A stretch of DNA of 6,822 nt from Synergistales bacterium Syner_01 (GTDB lineage: Bacteria; Synergistota; Synergistia; Synergistales; Aminobacteriaceae). Where the stretch lies: positions 1 through 6,822 of the forward strand of contig LVBO01000369.1 in NCBI GenBank assembly GCA_001604435.1. Direction: 5' to 3'. Below the pieces are notes generated by a model, which ran no database searches, was not told where the DNA came from, and saw only the letters and a list, made by a program, of their open reading frames with translations. This document shows, piece after piece, positions 1 through 6,180 of this stretch (the first letter of the stretch is position 1; each line of letters opens with the position of its first letter). A program made the position numbers and the translations under genes.

Positions 1-1728
1 GACGAAATTGCCGCCCACCAGAAGCAGTTCGGGGTTGAAGATGAAGGTAAAGGGAATCAGGAAACCGGCCAGAGAGATCCTGAACCCTGTCCATCCCACC
101 GCCGACGGACTCTGCCCCGAAAGCCCCGCCGCGCCGTAGGAGGCGATGGCGACGGGAGGCGTGAGATTCGAGAGACAGGCGAAGTAGTAGGTGAACATGT
201 GGGCCGCCAGAGGGTTGACGCCGAGCTTCATCAGAGCAGGAGCGGCGATGGTGGCGGTGACGATGTAGCACGCGGTGGTCGGCAACCCCATGCCGAGAAT
301 AACGCAGACGATCATCGTGAGAAACGTCGTGATGAGCACGCTGCCGCCGGCGAGCGACACGATGTTGTCGCCCAGCACAAGACCGAGGCCCGTCAGGTTC
401 GTAATACCGATGATATTGCCTACGACGGCGCAGGCGATACCGACGCCGACGCTCTGCCGGGCGCCGGATTCCATCGCCTTGAAGAAGGACTTCCATGTGA
501 GACGGGTCGCCTTCGTCAGGAAGCTGACGGCGATGGAGGCGATGATGCCGTAGAACGCGGCGTAGAGCGGCGTCCTTCCGATGAGCAGAAGATAGACGAT
601 CACAACGATGGGGACGATGAGGTGCCCCCGCTCCCTCATGACCTTCGTCAGGGGAATGATTTCGTCTCTGGGGATCGGTCGCATCCCCGTCTTGACCGCT
701 TCGATATGAATGACGGCGTACTCGGCCAGGTAGTAGAGGACCGCCGGAATGGCGGCTGCGAGCATGATGACGCCGTAGTGCAACCCCAAAAACTCCGCCA
801 TGATGAACGACGCCGCGCCCATGACCGGCGGCATGATCATTCCTCCGGTTCCCGCGACCGCCACGACCGCCGCGGCGAAAACCGGCTTGAATCCCGCCCC
901 CGTCATCAACGGGATGGTGAACGTCCCGGTGGCGGCCACGTTCCCCACCGCGCTGCCGTTGATCATCCCCATAAGGCCGCTGGCCACGATCGAGACCTTC
1001 GCCTCGCCGCCGATGGTGCGGCCCGCGAGCGACATCGCCAGGTCCTTGATGAAACGCCCCATTCCGGTCTCGGTGAGGAAGGCGCCGAAGAGAATGAACA
1101 GGAAAATGTACGTCGCGGAGACGCCGAGGGAGATGCCGAAGATACCCTCGGAAGAAAGAAACAGCTGATAGACGATCCGTTTGTAGGTGAACCCGGTGTG
1201 TCCGAGAACGCCCGGAATGTACTCGCCCCAATAGCCGTAGGCGAGAAAGACCAGCGCGAGGATCATCAGCTCCTTGCCGACCGAGCGCCTCGTCGCCTCG
1301 AGGACGCAGACGATGAGGATCGCGCCCATCGTGATATCCAGCGGAATGGCCGTCCCGCGCATACTGAAGGCCTCGAACGTGAAGAAAATATAGAGACTCG
1401 ATGAAACCGAGAGAATAATCCAGATCCAGTCCACCACCGACGGTCTGTTGCGGGGCGCTCGCTTCGATCCCGGATACAGAAGGAATGTGAGGAGCACCAG
1501 GAAGGCAAGGTGGACGCTGCGCTGTTTCATGGCCATCAACGTTCCGAACCCCGAGGTATACAGATGGAAGATGGACATGGCCACGGCGATAACAGTCACC
1601 GCGACGGCCCAGCGGCCGCCGTACTTCCGGAAGCGCGCTTCGGCGTCGGCCTTTTCGAGGACCTTTTCAGCCGCGCGCTCCGCGTCCGTTTCAGGGAGTT
1701 GCTTGAGAAGATCGTTTTGTCGTGTCAC
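1..1728 (-). CDS. TRAP transporter fused permease, 4TM/12TM (DctQ-DctM fusion), TAXI type; C-terminus outside window
   Basis: This gene encodes the membrane part of a TAXI-type tripartite ATP-independent periplasmic transporter, which normally moves organic acids or amino acids inward using a Na+ or H+ gradient. I read 576 uninterrupted codons from a GTG start to the window edge. A charged cytoplasmic N-terminus (residues 1-38) is followed by a DctQ-like part with four hydrophobic segments (about 40-61, 72-87, 99-117 and 130-170). It contains the motif LEATRRSVG at 143-151, typical of fused permeases. A long DctM-like part follows, with GTGGMIMPPVMGA, GMGLPTTACYI and NLTPPVAIASYG, all characteristic of TAXI-class permeases. 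The GTG start is supported by GGAGGT seven bases upstream; I found no better start. The stop codon and a short C-terminal stretch lie beyond position 1. The gene is last visible in the operon, 65 bases after the binding protein gene. The family is certain; the substrate cannot be read from sequence. Confidence 0.93.
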   Translation of the reverse strand, partial: MTRQNDLLKQLPETDAERAAEKVLEKADAEARFRKYGGRWAVAVTVIAVAMSIFHLYTSGFGTLMAMKQRSVHLAFLVLLTFLLYPGSKRAPRNRPSVVDWIWIILSVSSSLYIFFTFEAFSMRGTAIPLDITMGAILIVCVLEATRRSVGKELMILALVFLAYGYWGEYIPGVLGHTGFTYKRIVYQLFLSSEGIFGISLGVSATYIFLFILFGAFLTETGMGRFIKDLAMSLAGRTIGGEAKVSIVASGLMGMINGSAVGNVAATGTFTIPLMTGAGFKPVFAAAVVAVAGTGGMIMPPVMGAASFIMAEFLGLHYGVIMLAAAIPAVLYYLAEYAVIHIEAVKTGMRPIPRDEIIPLTKVMRERGHLIVPIVVIVYLLLIGRTPLYAAFYGIIASIAVSFLTKATRLTWKSFFKAMESGARQSVGVGIACAVVGNIIGITNLTGLGLVLGDNIVSLAGGSVLITTFLTMIVCVILGMGLPTTACYIVTATIAAPALMKLGVNPLAAHMFTYYFACLSNLTPPVAIASYGAAGLSGQSPSAVGWTGFRISLAGFLIPFTFIFNPELLLVGGNFV

Positions 1729-1735
1729 TCTCTCT

Positions 1736-1741
1736 ACCTCC
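1736..1741 (-). promoter_or_regulatory. Ribosome binding site deciding the GTG start of the TRAP permease
   Basis: On the minus strand this reads GGAGGT, followed by a seven-base spacer and then the GTG at 1728-1726. The strong Shine-Dalgarno match is the main reason for accepting a non-ATG start for the permease. Confidence 0.7.
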
Positions 1742-1753
1742 AAATACACAGAT

Positions 1754-1778
1754 GGGGAGGAGGCTCCGCCTCCTCCCC
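1754..1778 (-). terminator. Perfect GC-rich hairpin between binding-protein and permease genes (attenuator or mRNA-stabilising element)
   Basis: Positions 1754-1764 and 1768-1778 are exact reverse complements (GGGGAGGAGGC / GCCTCCTCCCC), giving an 11-bp stem with a three-base loop. It starts 15 bases past the stop codon of the binding protein gene and ends 12 bases before the permease Shine-Dalgarno sequence. No run of U follows on either strand, so a full intrinsic terminator is unlikely. A hairpin here commonly stabilises the upstream message or lowers downstream expression, giving more binding protein than permease. That function is inference; the hairpin itself is seen directly. Confidence 0.6.
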
Positions 1779-1793
1779 GCTTTCAGTCGGTTG

Positions 1794-2804
1794 CTACTTC
1801 GCAATAAGCTTTTCAGGAACGTCGACGCCCATTTCCTTGAAGTACTTCACGGAGCCGGGATGCAACGGAACGGTCATTCCTTTCAAAGCGTTCTCGAGAA
1901 CGGTGTAGGCGGTCGCCCGGTGAGCGTTCACAAGATCCTCGTGGTAGTCGTACGTCGCCTTTGTGAGCATGTAGATGAGCTCCTCATCCTGATTGGCGTC
2001 GGTGAAGAGAATGTTCGCAAGGGCAAGCGTCCTGATCTCCTTGTCCTGATTCGGGTAGGTGCCCGCCGGGATCGTGAAGGGGAAGTACCAGGGGTATTTC
2101 TCGGAGATCTCAGCAATCTTGTCTTCTTCGATGGAGATAAGCTCCGCGACTCCCGAAGAGAGAGCGTCCATGATCGCGGCCGTGGGCAGTCCGCCGGCGA
2201 TATGCGTTCCGTCGGTCTGGGCGTTCTTCAGCAGATCGGCTGCTTCGTTGTATCCGACGAAGTCTGCGGTCACGTTCACTTCTCCGGCGTCCTTCATATA
2301 ATTGAGGCCGTAGGCTTCCATCATCTCCCGGCTGTTGATCTCCGTCGCGCTTGCGACCTGTCCGGGAACGAACTTCCTGTCCTTGAAATCGGCGATCGAC
2401 TGAATGCCGGAGCCCTTGCGGACGAGCCAGTGCATTACGTTCGGGTAGAGCGTGAACATTCCCCGGAGGTCGGTGTACGGAGGCTTGCCGTCGTAGATTC
2501 CCTTGCCGTAGTATGCATAGTAGCAGATCCCGTTCTGTCCGAAGGCTATCTGCACTTCGCCGTCCCTCATGAGCTCGACATTCTGCGGCGTTCCCGCCGT
2601 GGATTGAGCGGAGGCCCTGCGGACGTCTTCGAGGTTTCTGGACCAGATCTGCGCCATCGCGTTCCCTATGGGGTAATAGGCCCCGCCCGTGGTGGCGGTC
2701 GCGATGTTGATCCGGTACGACTTCGCCTCGGCTTCTACGGTCATGCCCCCGATTGCCGCGCACAAAGCGAAAAGGACAAGGACTGCAACAAGAACTCTTT
2801 TCAC
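1794..2804 (-). CDS. TAXI family TRAP transporter solute-binding protein
   Basis: This is the periplasmic receptor that captures the substrate and delivers it to the fused permease encoded just downstream. The chosen GTG start gives 336 residues, normal for the family. Residues 1-27 form a secretion signal: basic KR, a hydrophobic stretch at about 4-20, and a likely cleavage after AEA at 25-27. The mature protein opens with YRINIATATTGGAYYPIGN (30-48), the hallmark TAXI ligand-pocket motif. Further family features are STAGTPQNVELM, AFGQNGI and an IPAGTYPNQ region in the second lobe. A longer reading frame begins at a GTG at 2861, but it would place 19 polar residues before the signal peptide and lacks a comparable ribosome site; GTG 2804 has AAGGAGG eight bases upstream. 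A cysteine at residue 15 lies in the signal peptide, but the residues before it (LFAL) do not make a good lipobox, so I call it a soluble periplasmic protein. Few TAXI proteins have known ligands (glutamate-like compounds among them), so the substrate is open. Confidence 0.93.
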   Translation of the reverse strand: MKRVLVAVLVLFALCAAIGGMTVEAEAKSYRINIATATTGGAYYPIGNAMAQIWSRNLEDVRRASAQSTAGTPQNVELMRDGEVQIAFGQNGICYYAYYGKGIYDGKPPYTDLRGMFTLYPNVMHWLVRKGSGIQSIADFKDRKFVPGQVASATEINSREMMEAYGLNYMKDAGEVNVTADFVGYNEAADLLKNAQTDGTHIAGGLPTAAIMDALSSGVAELISIEEDKIAEISEKYPWYFPFTIPAGTYPNQDKEIRTLALANILFTDANQDEELIYMLTKATYDYHEDLVNAHRATAYTVLENALKGMTVPLHPGSVKYFKEMGVDVPEKLIAK

Positions 2805-2812
2805 AACGATTC

Positions 2813-2819
2813 CCTCCTT
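2813..2819 (-). promoter_or_regulatory. Strong ribosome binding site of the TAXI binding protein
   Basis: On the minus strand this reads AAGGAGG, an excellent anti-Shine-Dalgarno match, eight bases before the GTG at 2804-2802. It decides the start in favour of 2804 and suggests this gene is translated strongly and independently of the three coupled redox genes upstream. Confidence 0.75.
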
Positions 2820-2867
2820 CTGATTTAAAACTGCTTCGCCATTCCGTTCGGACACGCGCACCCCGCC

Positions 2868-3260
2868 TTACGCCTCCGCGCAGGGCGCCGCGGCCTTCAC
2901 TCTCCGGGTCGCAACGACCTCGGTATCGCAGCCGGCGGGGGACGAGAGCAGCACGCTCCCGATCTCCACCGGAGCCTCCAGAGACAGTATACGGATTTCC
3001 TCCATCACCTCCCGTATCTTCGTCAACGGTATCGGCCGAAGCGTTCTGACGCTGACGAGAGGGAAATCTCCCCCGCGCACCGGAACGCTTGATGCAATGG
3101 TCCTCATGGGGTTTTCCACTTCCTGCCGCGCCCACGCCTCTCCGCGAGGGCAGGTATTCCCCTGTATCCTGGTAACGACGGGCGTTTCGTCGTCATCGAC
3201 GTCGACAACGATCGTGCAGCCGCCCGGGCAGACGACGCAGGTCAGTTCGCGAGTACTCAT
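2868..3260 (-). CDS. DUF1667 (COG3862-like) small four-cysteine protein, probable Fe-S or metal-binding redox subunit
   Basis: This encodes a 130-residue cytoplasmic protein of the DUF1667 family, known for conserved cysteine pairs and for lying beside GlpA-like and FAD-oxidoreductase genes in anaerobes. Four N-terminal cysteines are visible at residues 8, 11, 15 and 37 (C-x2-C-x3-C-x21-C), inside LTCVVCPGGCTI and GNTCPRGEAWA. That spacing resembles the [4Fe-4S] site at the N-terminus of molybdopterin oxidoreductases, so an iron-sulfur cluster or bound metal is plausible. A second part (about 50-100) holds NPMRTIASSVPVRGG and a PIPLTKIREVMEEI helix, both family-typical. The ATG start overlaps the stop codon of the upstream oxidoreductase by ATGA, with GGAGG ten bases upstream. 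Longer in-frame starts would run into that gene and are rejected. Family membership is fairly sure; cluster binding and its role as an electron-transfer subunit are inference. Confidence 0.88.
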   Translation of the reverse strand: MSTRELTCVVCPGGCTIVVDVDDDETPVVTRIQGNTCPRGEAWARQEVENPMRTIASSVPVRGGDFPLVSVRTLRPIPLTKIREVMEEIRILSLEAPVEIGSVLLSSPAGCDTEVVATRRVKAAAPCAEA

Positions 3261-4513
3261 TCCACCGTCACCTCCAGTGAGGAGCAGTCCGAAAGCGCTT
3301 CTTTCTTCAGCGGAATACGGATCATCTCGGCAGGGTGGAGGCGCATCTCCTTCTTTCGTGCAACCTCCCGCTCGCCGTCCTTGACAACTATACACCGATT
3401 GCGCCACGGAGCGGCCACCCTCAGGGAAAGTATACAGTCGCGTTCCCCCGAAACGCTCTGCGGCAGCGTGTACCGGACGCCCGCCCCCGGCCTCACCGGG
3501 ATACGGCCGGACGACGTCCCTCGCTCGCTGCGAACGTACTCGGCCGCGAATTTCCCTGCTTCCGCGGCCTCCACCGAGACCCAGTCGACCAGGTCGTGGA
3601 CGTGGAGCACGTTTCCGCAGGCGAAGACACCGTCCACGGACGTCATGAAGGAGTCGTTCACGACAGCTCCCCCGGTAACGGGATCCATGGCGACGCCCGC
3701 ATCCCGCGAGAGTTCGTTCTCCGGGATCAGTCCGACGGACAGGAGCAGCGTATCGCAGGCGACGAAGCGTTCAGTATCGGGTATCGGCGCACGGTCCTCC
3801 CCGACGGAGGCGACCCTGATTCCCTCAAGGCGCCCCTTGCCGAGGATCTCCGTCACCGTAGTATTCAAGAAAAGCGGAATATCGTAGTCGTTCAGGCACT
3901 GCTGGATGTTCCGGGGCAGGCCGCTGGAGTACGGCAGAATTTCGAAGACCGCCTCGACGGAAGCCCCTTCCAGCGTCATCCGCCGCGCCATGATCAGCCC
4001 GATGTCTCCCGACCCGAGGATACATACTTTCCGCCCCACCATGATGTTCTCCAGATTCATGAAATTTTGGGCGGCGCCCGCGGTGTACACGCCCGACGGC
4101 CGGTTTCCGGGGATCGAGATGGCGCCCCTGGTCCGCTCGCGACACCCCATCGCGAGGATGACCGCCCCTGCGCGGATACGGCGCAGCGTGCCGCGCGTGC
4201 TGAGCTCGATCACCCGGTCGGAAGTCAGCGAGAGAACGATCGTCTCCTCCATCGCCTCGATACCGAGTTCGAGGAATCTGTCGATGTACCGCGCCGCGTA
4301 CTCCGGTCCCGAGAGGGCTTCCTTGAACGTGTGCAACCCGAATCCGTCGTGGATGCACTGGTTGAGGATACCGCCGAGAATCCGGTCGCGCTCGATCAGA
4401 AGCACGTCGCCGCACCCCGCCTCTTTCGCCGCGATGGCCGCCGCAAGGCCCGCCGGGCCTCCGCCGATGACCACGACGTCTCGTTTCGTCGTCTTCAATG
4501 TCCTCGCGTTCAT
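3257..4513 (-). CDS. FAD/NAD(P)-dependent oxidoreductase, second flavin subunit of the GlpA-like dehydrogenase module
   Basis: The 418-residue product is a two-dinucleotide-fold flavoprotein (pyridine nucleotide-disulfide oxidoreductase type, HcnB/OoxA-like). The FAD motif VVVIGGGPAGLAAA sits at 13-26 with the acidic ribose-binding E41. A second GxGxxG (LGSGDIG, 166-172) binds NAD(P) or a second cofactor. LAMGCRERTRG (120-130), GVYTAGAAQNFMN (141-153), LLLSVGLIPENEL (256-268) and GVFACGNVLHVHDLVDWV (295-312) are family signatures. The redox CxxC of thioredoxin reductases is absent. Residues from about 335 to 418 form an extra C-terminal domain usual in this subfamily, ending in PAEMIRIPL and a beta-rich tail. 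The ATG at 4513 overlaps the stop of gene A by ATGA and has AAAGGAGG nine bases upstream; its own stop overlaps the next start in the same way. Together with A and C it likely forms a cytoplasmic complex passing substrate electrons to a carrier. The acceptor cannot be told from sequence. Confidence 0.92.
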   Translation of the reverse strand: MNARTLKTTKRDVVVIGGGPAGLAAAIAAKEAGCGDVLLIERDRILGGILNQCIHDGFGLHTFKEALSGPEYAARYIDRFLELGIEAMEETIVLSLTSDRVIELSTRGTLRRIRAGAVILAMGCRERTRGAISIPGNRPSGVYTAGAAQNFMNLENIMVGRKVCILGSGDIGLIMARRMTLEGASVEAVFEILPYSSGLPRNIQQCLNDYDIPLFLNTTVTEILGKGRLEGIRVASVGEDRAPIPDTERFVACDTLLLSVGLIPENELSRDAGVAMDPVTGGAVVNDSFMTSVDGVFACGNVLHVHDLVDWVSVEAAEAGKFAAEYVRSERGTSSGRIPVRPGAGVRYTLPQSVSGERDCILSLRVAAPWRNRCIVVKDGEREVARKKEMRLHPAEMIRIPLKKEALSDCSSLEVTVE

Positions 4514-5994
4514 CGGGATACGCCTCCTTTCGGCCGGACGTTGCCGACGAACATGGGCGAGGAGCCGCCCCGCTTCAAAAAGTCCTCCGGATTCCAGCCG
4601 AACTCGTCGCGCAGGATCCGGGTGATGCGCGGCACGCAGAAGCCGCCCTGACAGCGCCCCATCGACGCGCGGGCGCGGTATTTTATGCTCACGAGCGTCC
4701 GTGCGCCCAGAGGATTCCTGATAGCGTCGAGAATCTCCTGCTTCGTGATCTTCTCGCACCTGCATATGATCTCGCCGTAGTTGGGGTTTTCCGCAATCAT
4801 CGCCGCGCGCTCATCGGCCGGCAGTTCGGAGAAGAAGAACGGACTGCCGGGACGCACGGGGTTGAACGAAGGGTCGGGAAGGAGCGGGATGTGCTTTTCC
4901 ACCATTCCACGCACCATCTCGGCGATCGCGGGGGCGCTCGTCAAGCCGGGACTCTCGATGCCGACGAGGTTGACGAACCCCTTCGCGTCCTTTCTGTCTT
5001 CGATGACGAAATCCTTGTTGCCGCCGACCTCGGGAGGCGTCTGCTTCGGGCGGATACCGGCGAAGTTGCGGATGTAGTCCGTCATGCGTATCTCTCCCAG
5101 GAGCTCCTTCCCCTCGCGGCGCAGTTCCGCCATGACGTCGTACGTACAGGAGTGGTCTTCCGGATCGTTCAGGTACTCGGCGCTCGGACCGATGAGGATG
5201 TTGCCGTCGACCGTGGGCGTGAGATGGATGCCGAGCCCCGGCGCATTCTTTTTCGGGGCGGGGTAAATGAGCGTGCGGAGCGTTCCGTCGAGGCGTTTGT
5301 CGAGAACGTAATACTCGCCTCGGCAGGGATAGATCGAATAGTCGGAAATCCCCGCCATTCTGCAGACATCCGCCGCGAAGAGTCCGGAGGCGTTCACCAA
5401 CACTGTACAGGTGAAACGTTCTCCCGACTTCGTCCCGACCTCCCACCCCTTTCCTGCGAGCGGAGCGACCGAGACGACCTGCTGCCCCAGGTGGAAATGC
5501 ACCCCGTTGGCGAGAGCATTCTCCGCAAGGCCGATCGTGAGCGCATAGGGCGAGATGATCGAGCTGGTGGGCGAGTAGAGCGCCATGTACCCCTCCACGC
5601 CCGGCTGAATCGTCTGCATCCGTTCCTTTCCGATGATCTCCAACCCGGGGACGCCGTTCGCCCGTCCTTGTTCAAGGAGGCGCCGGAGCGTTCTTTCGTC
5701 CTCTTCGTCGAGCGCGACCGTCAACTTGCCGATACGCTTGATCTTCACCTTGAGATCGCGGCAAAGATCGTCCATCATCGCGTTCCCCTTCACGTCGAGG
5801 ACCGCACGCAACGATCCGGGCGCGTAGTTGAAACCCGCGTGGAGCACGCCGCTGTTCCGGCAGCTCGTACCGAGCCCGACGTCCATCTCCTTTTCGAGGA
5901 CCGCGGCGCTCGTTTTGAAGCGCGACAGCTCCCGGGCGATGGCGCACCCTACTACTCCACCACCGACGACAAGTACATCGTAGTCATGCGACAA
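4510..5994 (-). CDS. GlpA/LhgO-like FAD-dependent dehydrogenase with C-terminal BFD-like [2Fe-2S] domain
   Basis: This is the probable catalytic subunit: a D-amino-acid-oxidase-fold (DAO) flavoprotein related to anaerobic glycerol-3-phosphate dehydrogenase GlpA and 2-hydroxyglutarate oxidase LhgO. With the chosen TTG start it has 494 residues. The FAD motif YDVLVVGGGVVGCAIARELS lies at 5-24, with E34 closing the fold. GTSCRNSGVLHAGFNYAPGSL (42-62) is the family's flavin/substrate signature, and VGIESPGLTSAPAIAEMV marks the end of the DAO domain. A C-terminal [2Fe-2S] domain has cysteines at 411, 413, 448 and 453 (CRC ... CQGGFC; CxC-x34-Cx4C). No signal peptide or membrane segment is seen. 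Both possible starts are TTG: 5994 gives the family-like MSHDYDVLVVGGG, while 6048 adds 18 atypical residues; neither has a good ribosome site. The stop overlaps the next ATG by four bases. Glycerol-3-phosphate is one possible substrate, but the TRAP-TAXI neighbour argues for a hydroxy or amino acid (inference). Confidence 0.9.
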   Translation of the reverse strand: MSHDYDVLVVGGGVVGCAIARELSRFKTSAAVLEKEMDVGLGTSCRNSGVLHAGFNYAPGSLRAVLDVKGNAMMDDLCRDLKVKIKRIGKLTVALDEEDERTLRRLLEQGRANGVPGLEIIGKERMQTIQPGVEGYMALYSPTSSIISPYALTIGLAENALANGVHFHLGQQVVSVAPLAGKGWEVGTKSGERFTCTVLVNASGLFAADVCRMAGISDYSIYPCRGEYYVLDKRLDGTLRTLIYPAPKKNAPGLGIHLTPTVDGNILIGPSAEYLNDPEDHSCTYDVMAELRREGKELLGEIRMTDYIRNFAGIRPKQTPPEVGGNKDFVIEDRKDAKGFVNLVGIESPGLTSAPAIAEMVRGMVEKHIPLLPDPSFNPVRPGSPFFFSELPADERAAMIAENPNYGEIICRCEKITKQEILDAIRNPLGARTLVSIKYRARASMGRCQGGFCVPRITRILRDEFGWNPEDFLKRGGSSPMFVGNVRPKGGVSR

Positions 5995-6057
5995 CCTGCA
6001 ACACCCGCTTTCAAAAAAAAGACCTTCTTTCGCAATTTGGTCGACCAAGGTATTCCA

Positions 6058-6100
6058 ATTATATGGCGACTATAGTATCATAGCCCCCAAAGCAACACAA
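6058..6100 (-). promoter_or_regulatory. Candidate promoter region of the minus-strand operon
   Basis: Two overlapping candidates are visible on the minus strand. One is TTGTGT (6100-6095), 17 bases, then TACTAT (6077-6072). The other is a perfect TATAAT (6063-6058) without a recognisable -35 box at the right distance. The first candidate's -10 box falls inside the ATAGTATCAT repeat, as expected for a repressor-controlled promoter. Neither match is strong, so the exact transcription start is uncertain. Confidence 0.35.
6070..6083. promoter_or_regulatory. Putative operator 1 (repeat ATAGTATCAT within an imperfect palindrome)
   Basis: The 14-mer CTATAGTATCATAG is an imperfect palindrome: its CTAT and ATAG ends are exact reverse complements, and five of seven half-site positions match. 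Its core ATAGTATCAT (6072-6081) recurs exactly at 6144-6153. It overlaps the candidate -10 region of the minus-strand operon and lies beside a GntR-type regulator gene, so it is a reasonable binding site for that regulator. The assignment is inference. Confidence 0.4.
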
Positions 6101-6124
6101 GATAAATGCACTGAAAATTTCAAG

Positions 6125-6153
6125 TTCAATTTTTAACAAATCGATAGTATCAT
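6125..6153 (+). promoter_or_regulatory. Candidate promoter of the GntR-type regulator gene
   Basis: TTCAAT (6125-6130) is followed after 17 bases by TATCAT (6148-6153), which matches five of six positions of the -10 consensus. Transcription would start near 6160, leaving roughly 20 bases before the ATG, enough for the ribosome site at 6169-6175. The -10 box lies inside the second ATAGTATCAT copy, consistent with autoregulation. The -35 match is weak. Confidence 0.35.
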
Positions 6154-6161
6154 GTCGATAC
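6144..6161. promoter_or_regulatory. Putative operator 2 (second ATAGTATCAT copy plus GTATC/GATAC inverted repeat)
   Basis: The second exact copy of ATAGTATCAT (6144-6153) overlaps an inverted repeat of GTATC (6147-6151) and GATAC (6157-6161) separated by five bases. It covers the candidate -10 box of the regulator gene. The two copies are 72 bp apart, start to start, so the regulator could bind both promoters. No binding data exist here; the site is proposed from repetition, symmetry and position. Confidence 0.4.
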
Positions 6162-6168
6162 CCGCCTT

Positions 6169-6175
6169 GAGGAGG
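6169..6175 (+). promoter_or_regulatory. Ribosome binding site of the regulator
   Basis: GAGGAGG lies five bases before the ATG at 6181 and fixes the regulator's start. The spacer is slightly short but within the usual range. Confidence 0.7.
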
Positions 6176-6180
6176 CGTCC

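Noticed and set aside
199..1404. Plus-strand open frame of 401 codons
   Set aside because: It is antisense to the TRAP permease frame, which reads without interruption and has clear family motifs. The plus-strand product is a low-complexity, Arg/Asp/His-rich sequence with no recognisable domain.
1722..2828. Plus-strand open frame of 368 codons
   Set aside because: It is antisense to the TAXI binding protein gene; no domain or convincing ribosome site was seen, and the opposite strand explains the region fully.
2805..2861. N-terminal extension of the TAXI binding protein from a GTG at 2861
   Set aside because: It would put polar residues ahead of a well-formed signal peptide and has no ribosome site as good as AAGGAGG before 2804.
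2820..2870. Possible terminator or promoter between the DUF1667 and binding protein genes
   Set aside because: Only a tiny 4-bp inverted repeat (TCCG/CGGA) and an AT-rich TTTAAA were seen; there is no stable hairpin with a U-tract and no paired -35/-10 boxes.
2110..3135. Minus-strand open frame of 341 codons in another frame
   Set aside because: It overlaps the binding protein and DUF1667 genes out of frame and is dominated by Arg/Gly/Ser without motifs.
3335..4651. Plus-strand open frame of 438 codons
   Set aside because: It is a shadow of the FAD oxidoreductase gene, rich in Arg, Asp and Pro, with no recognisable motif.
4498..6075. Plus-strand open frame of 525 codons
   Set aside because: It is antisense to the whole GlpA-like gene. 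The length reflects stop-poor codon usage of GC-rich genes; no plausible product was seen.
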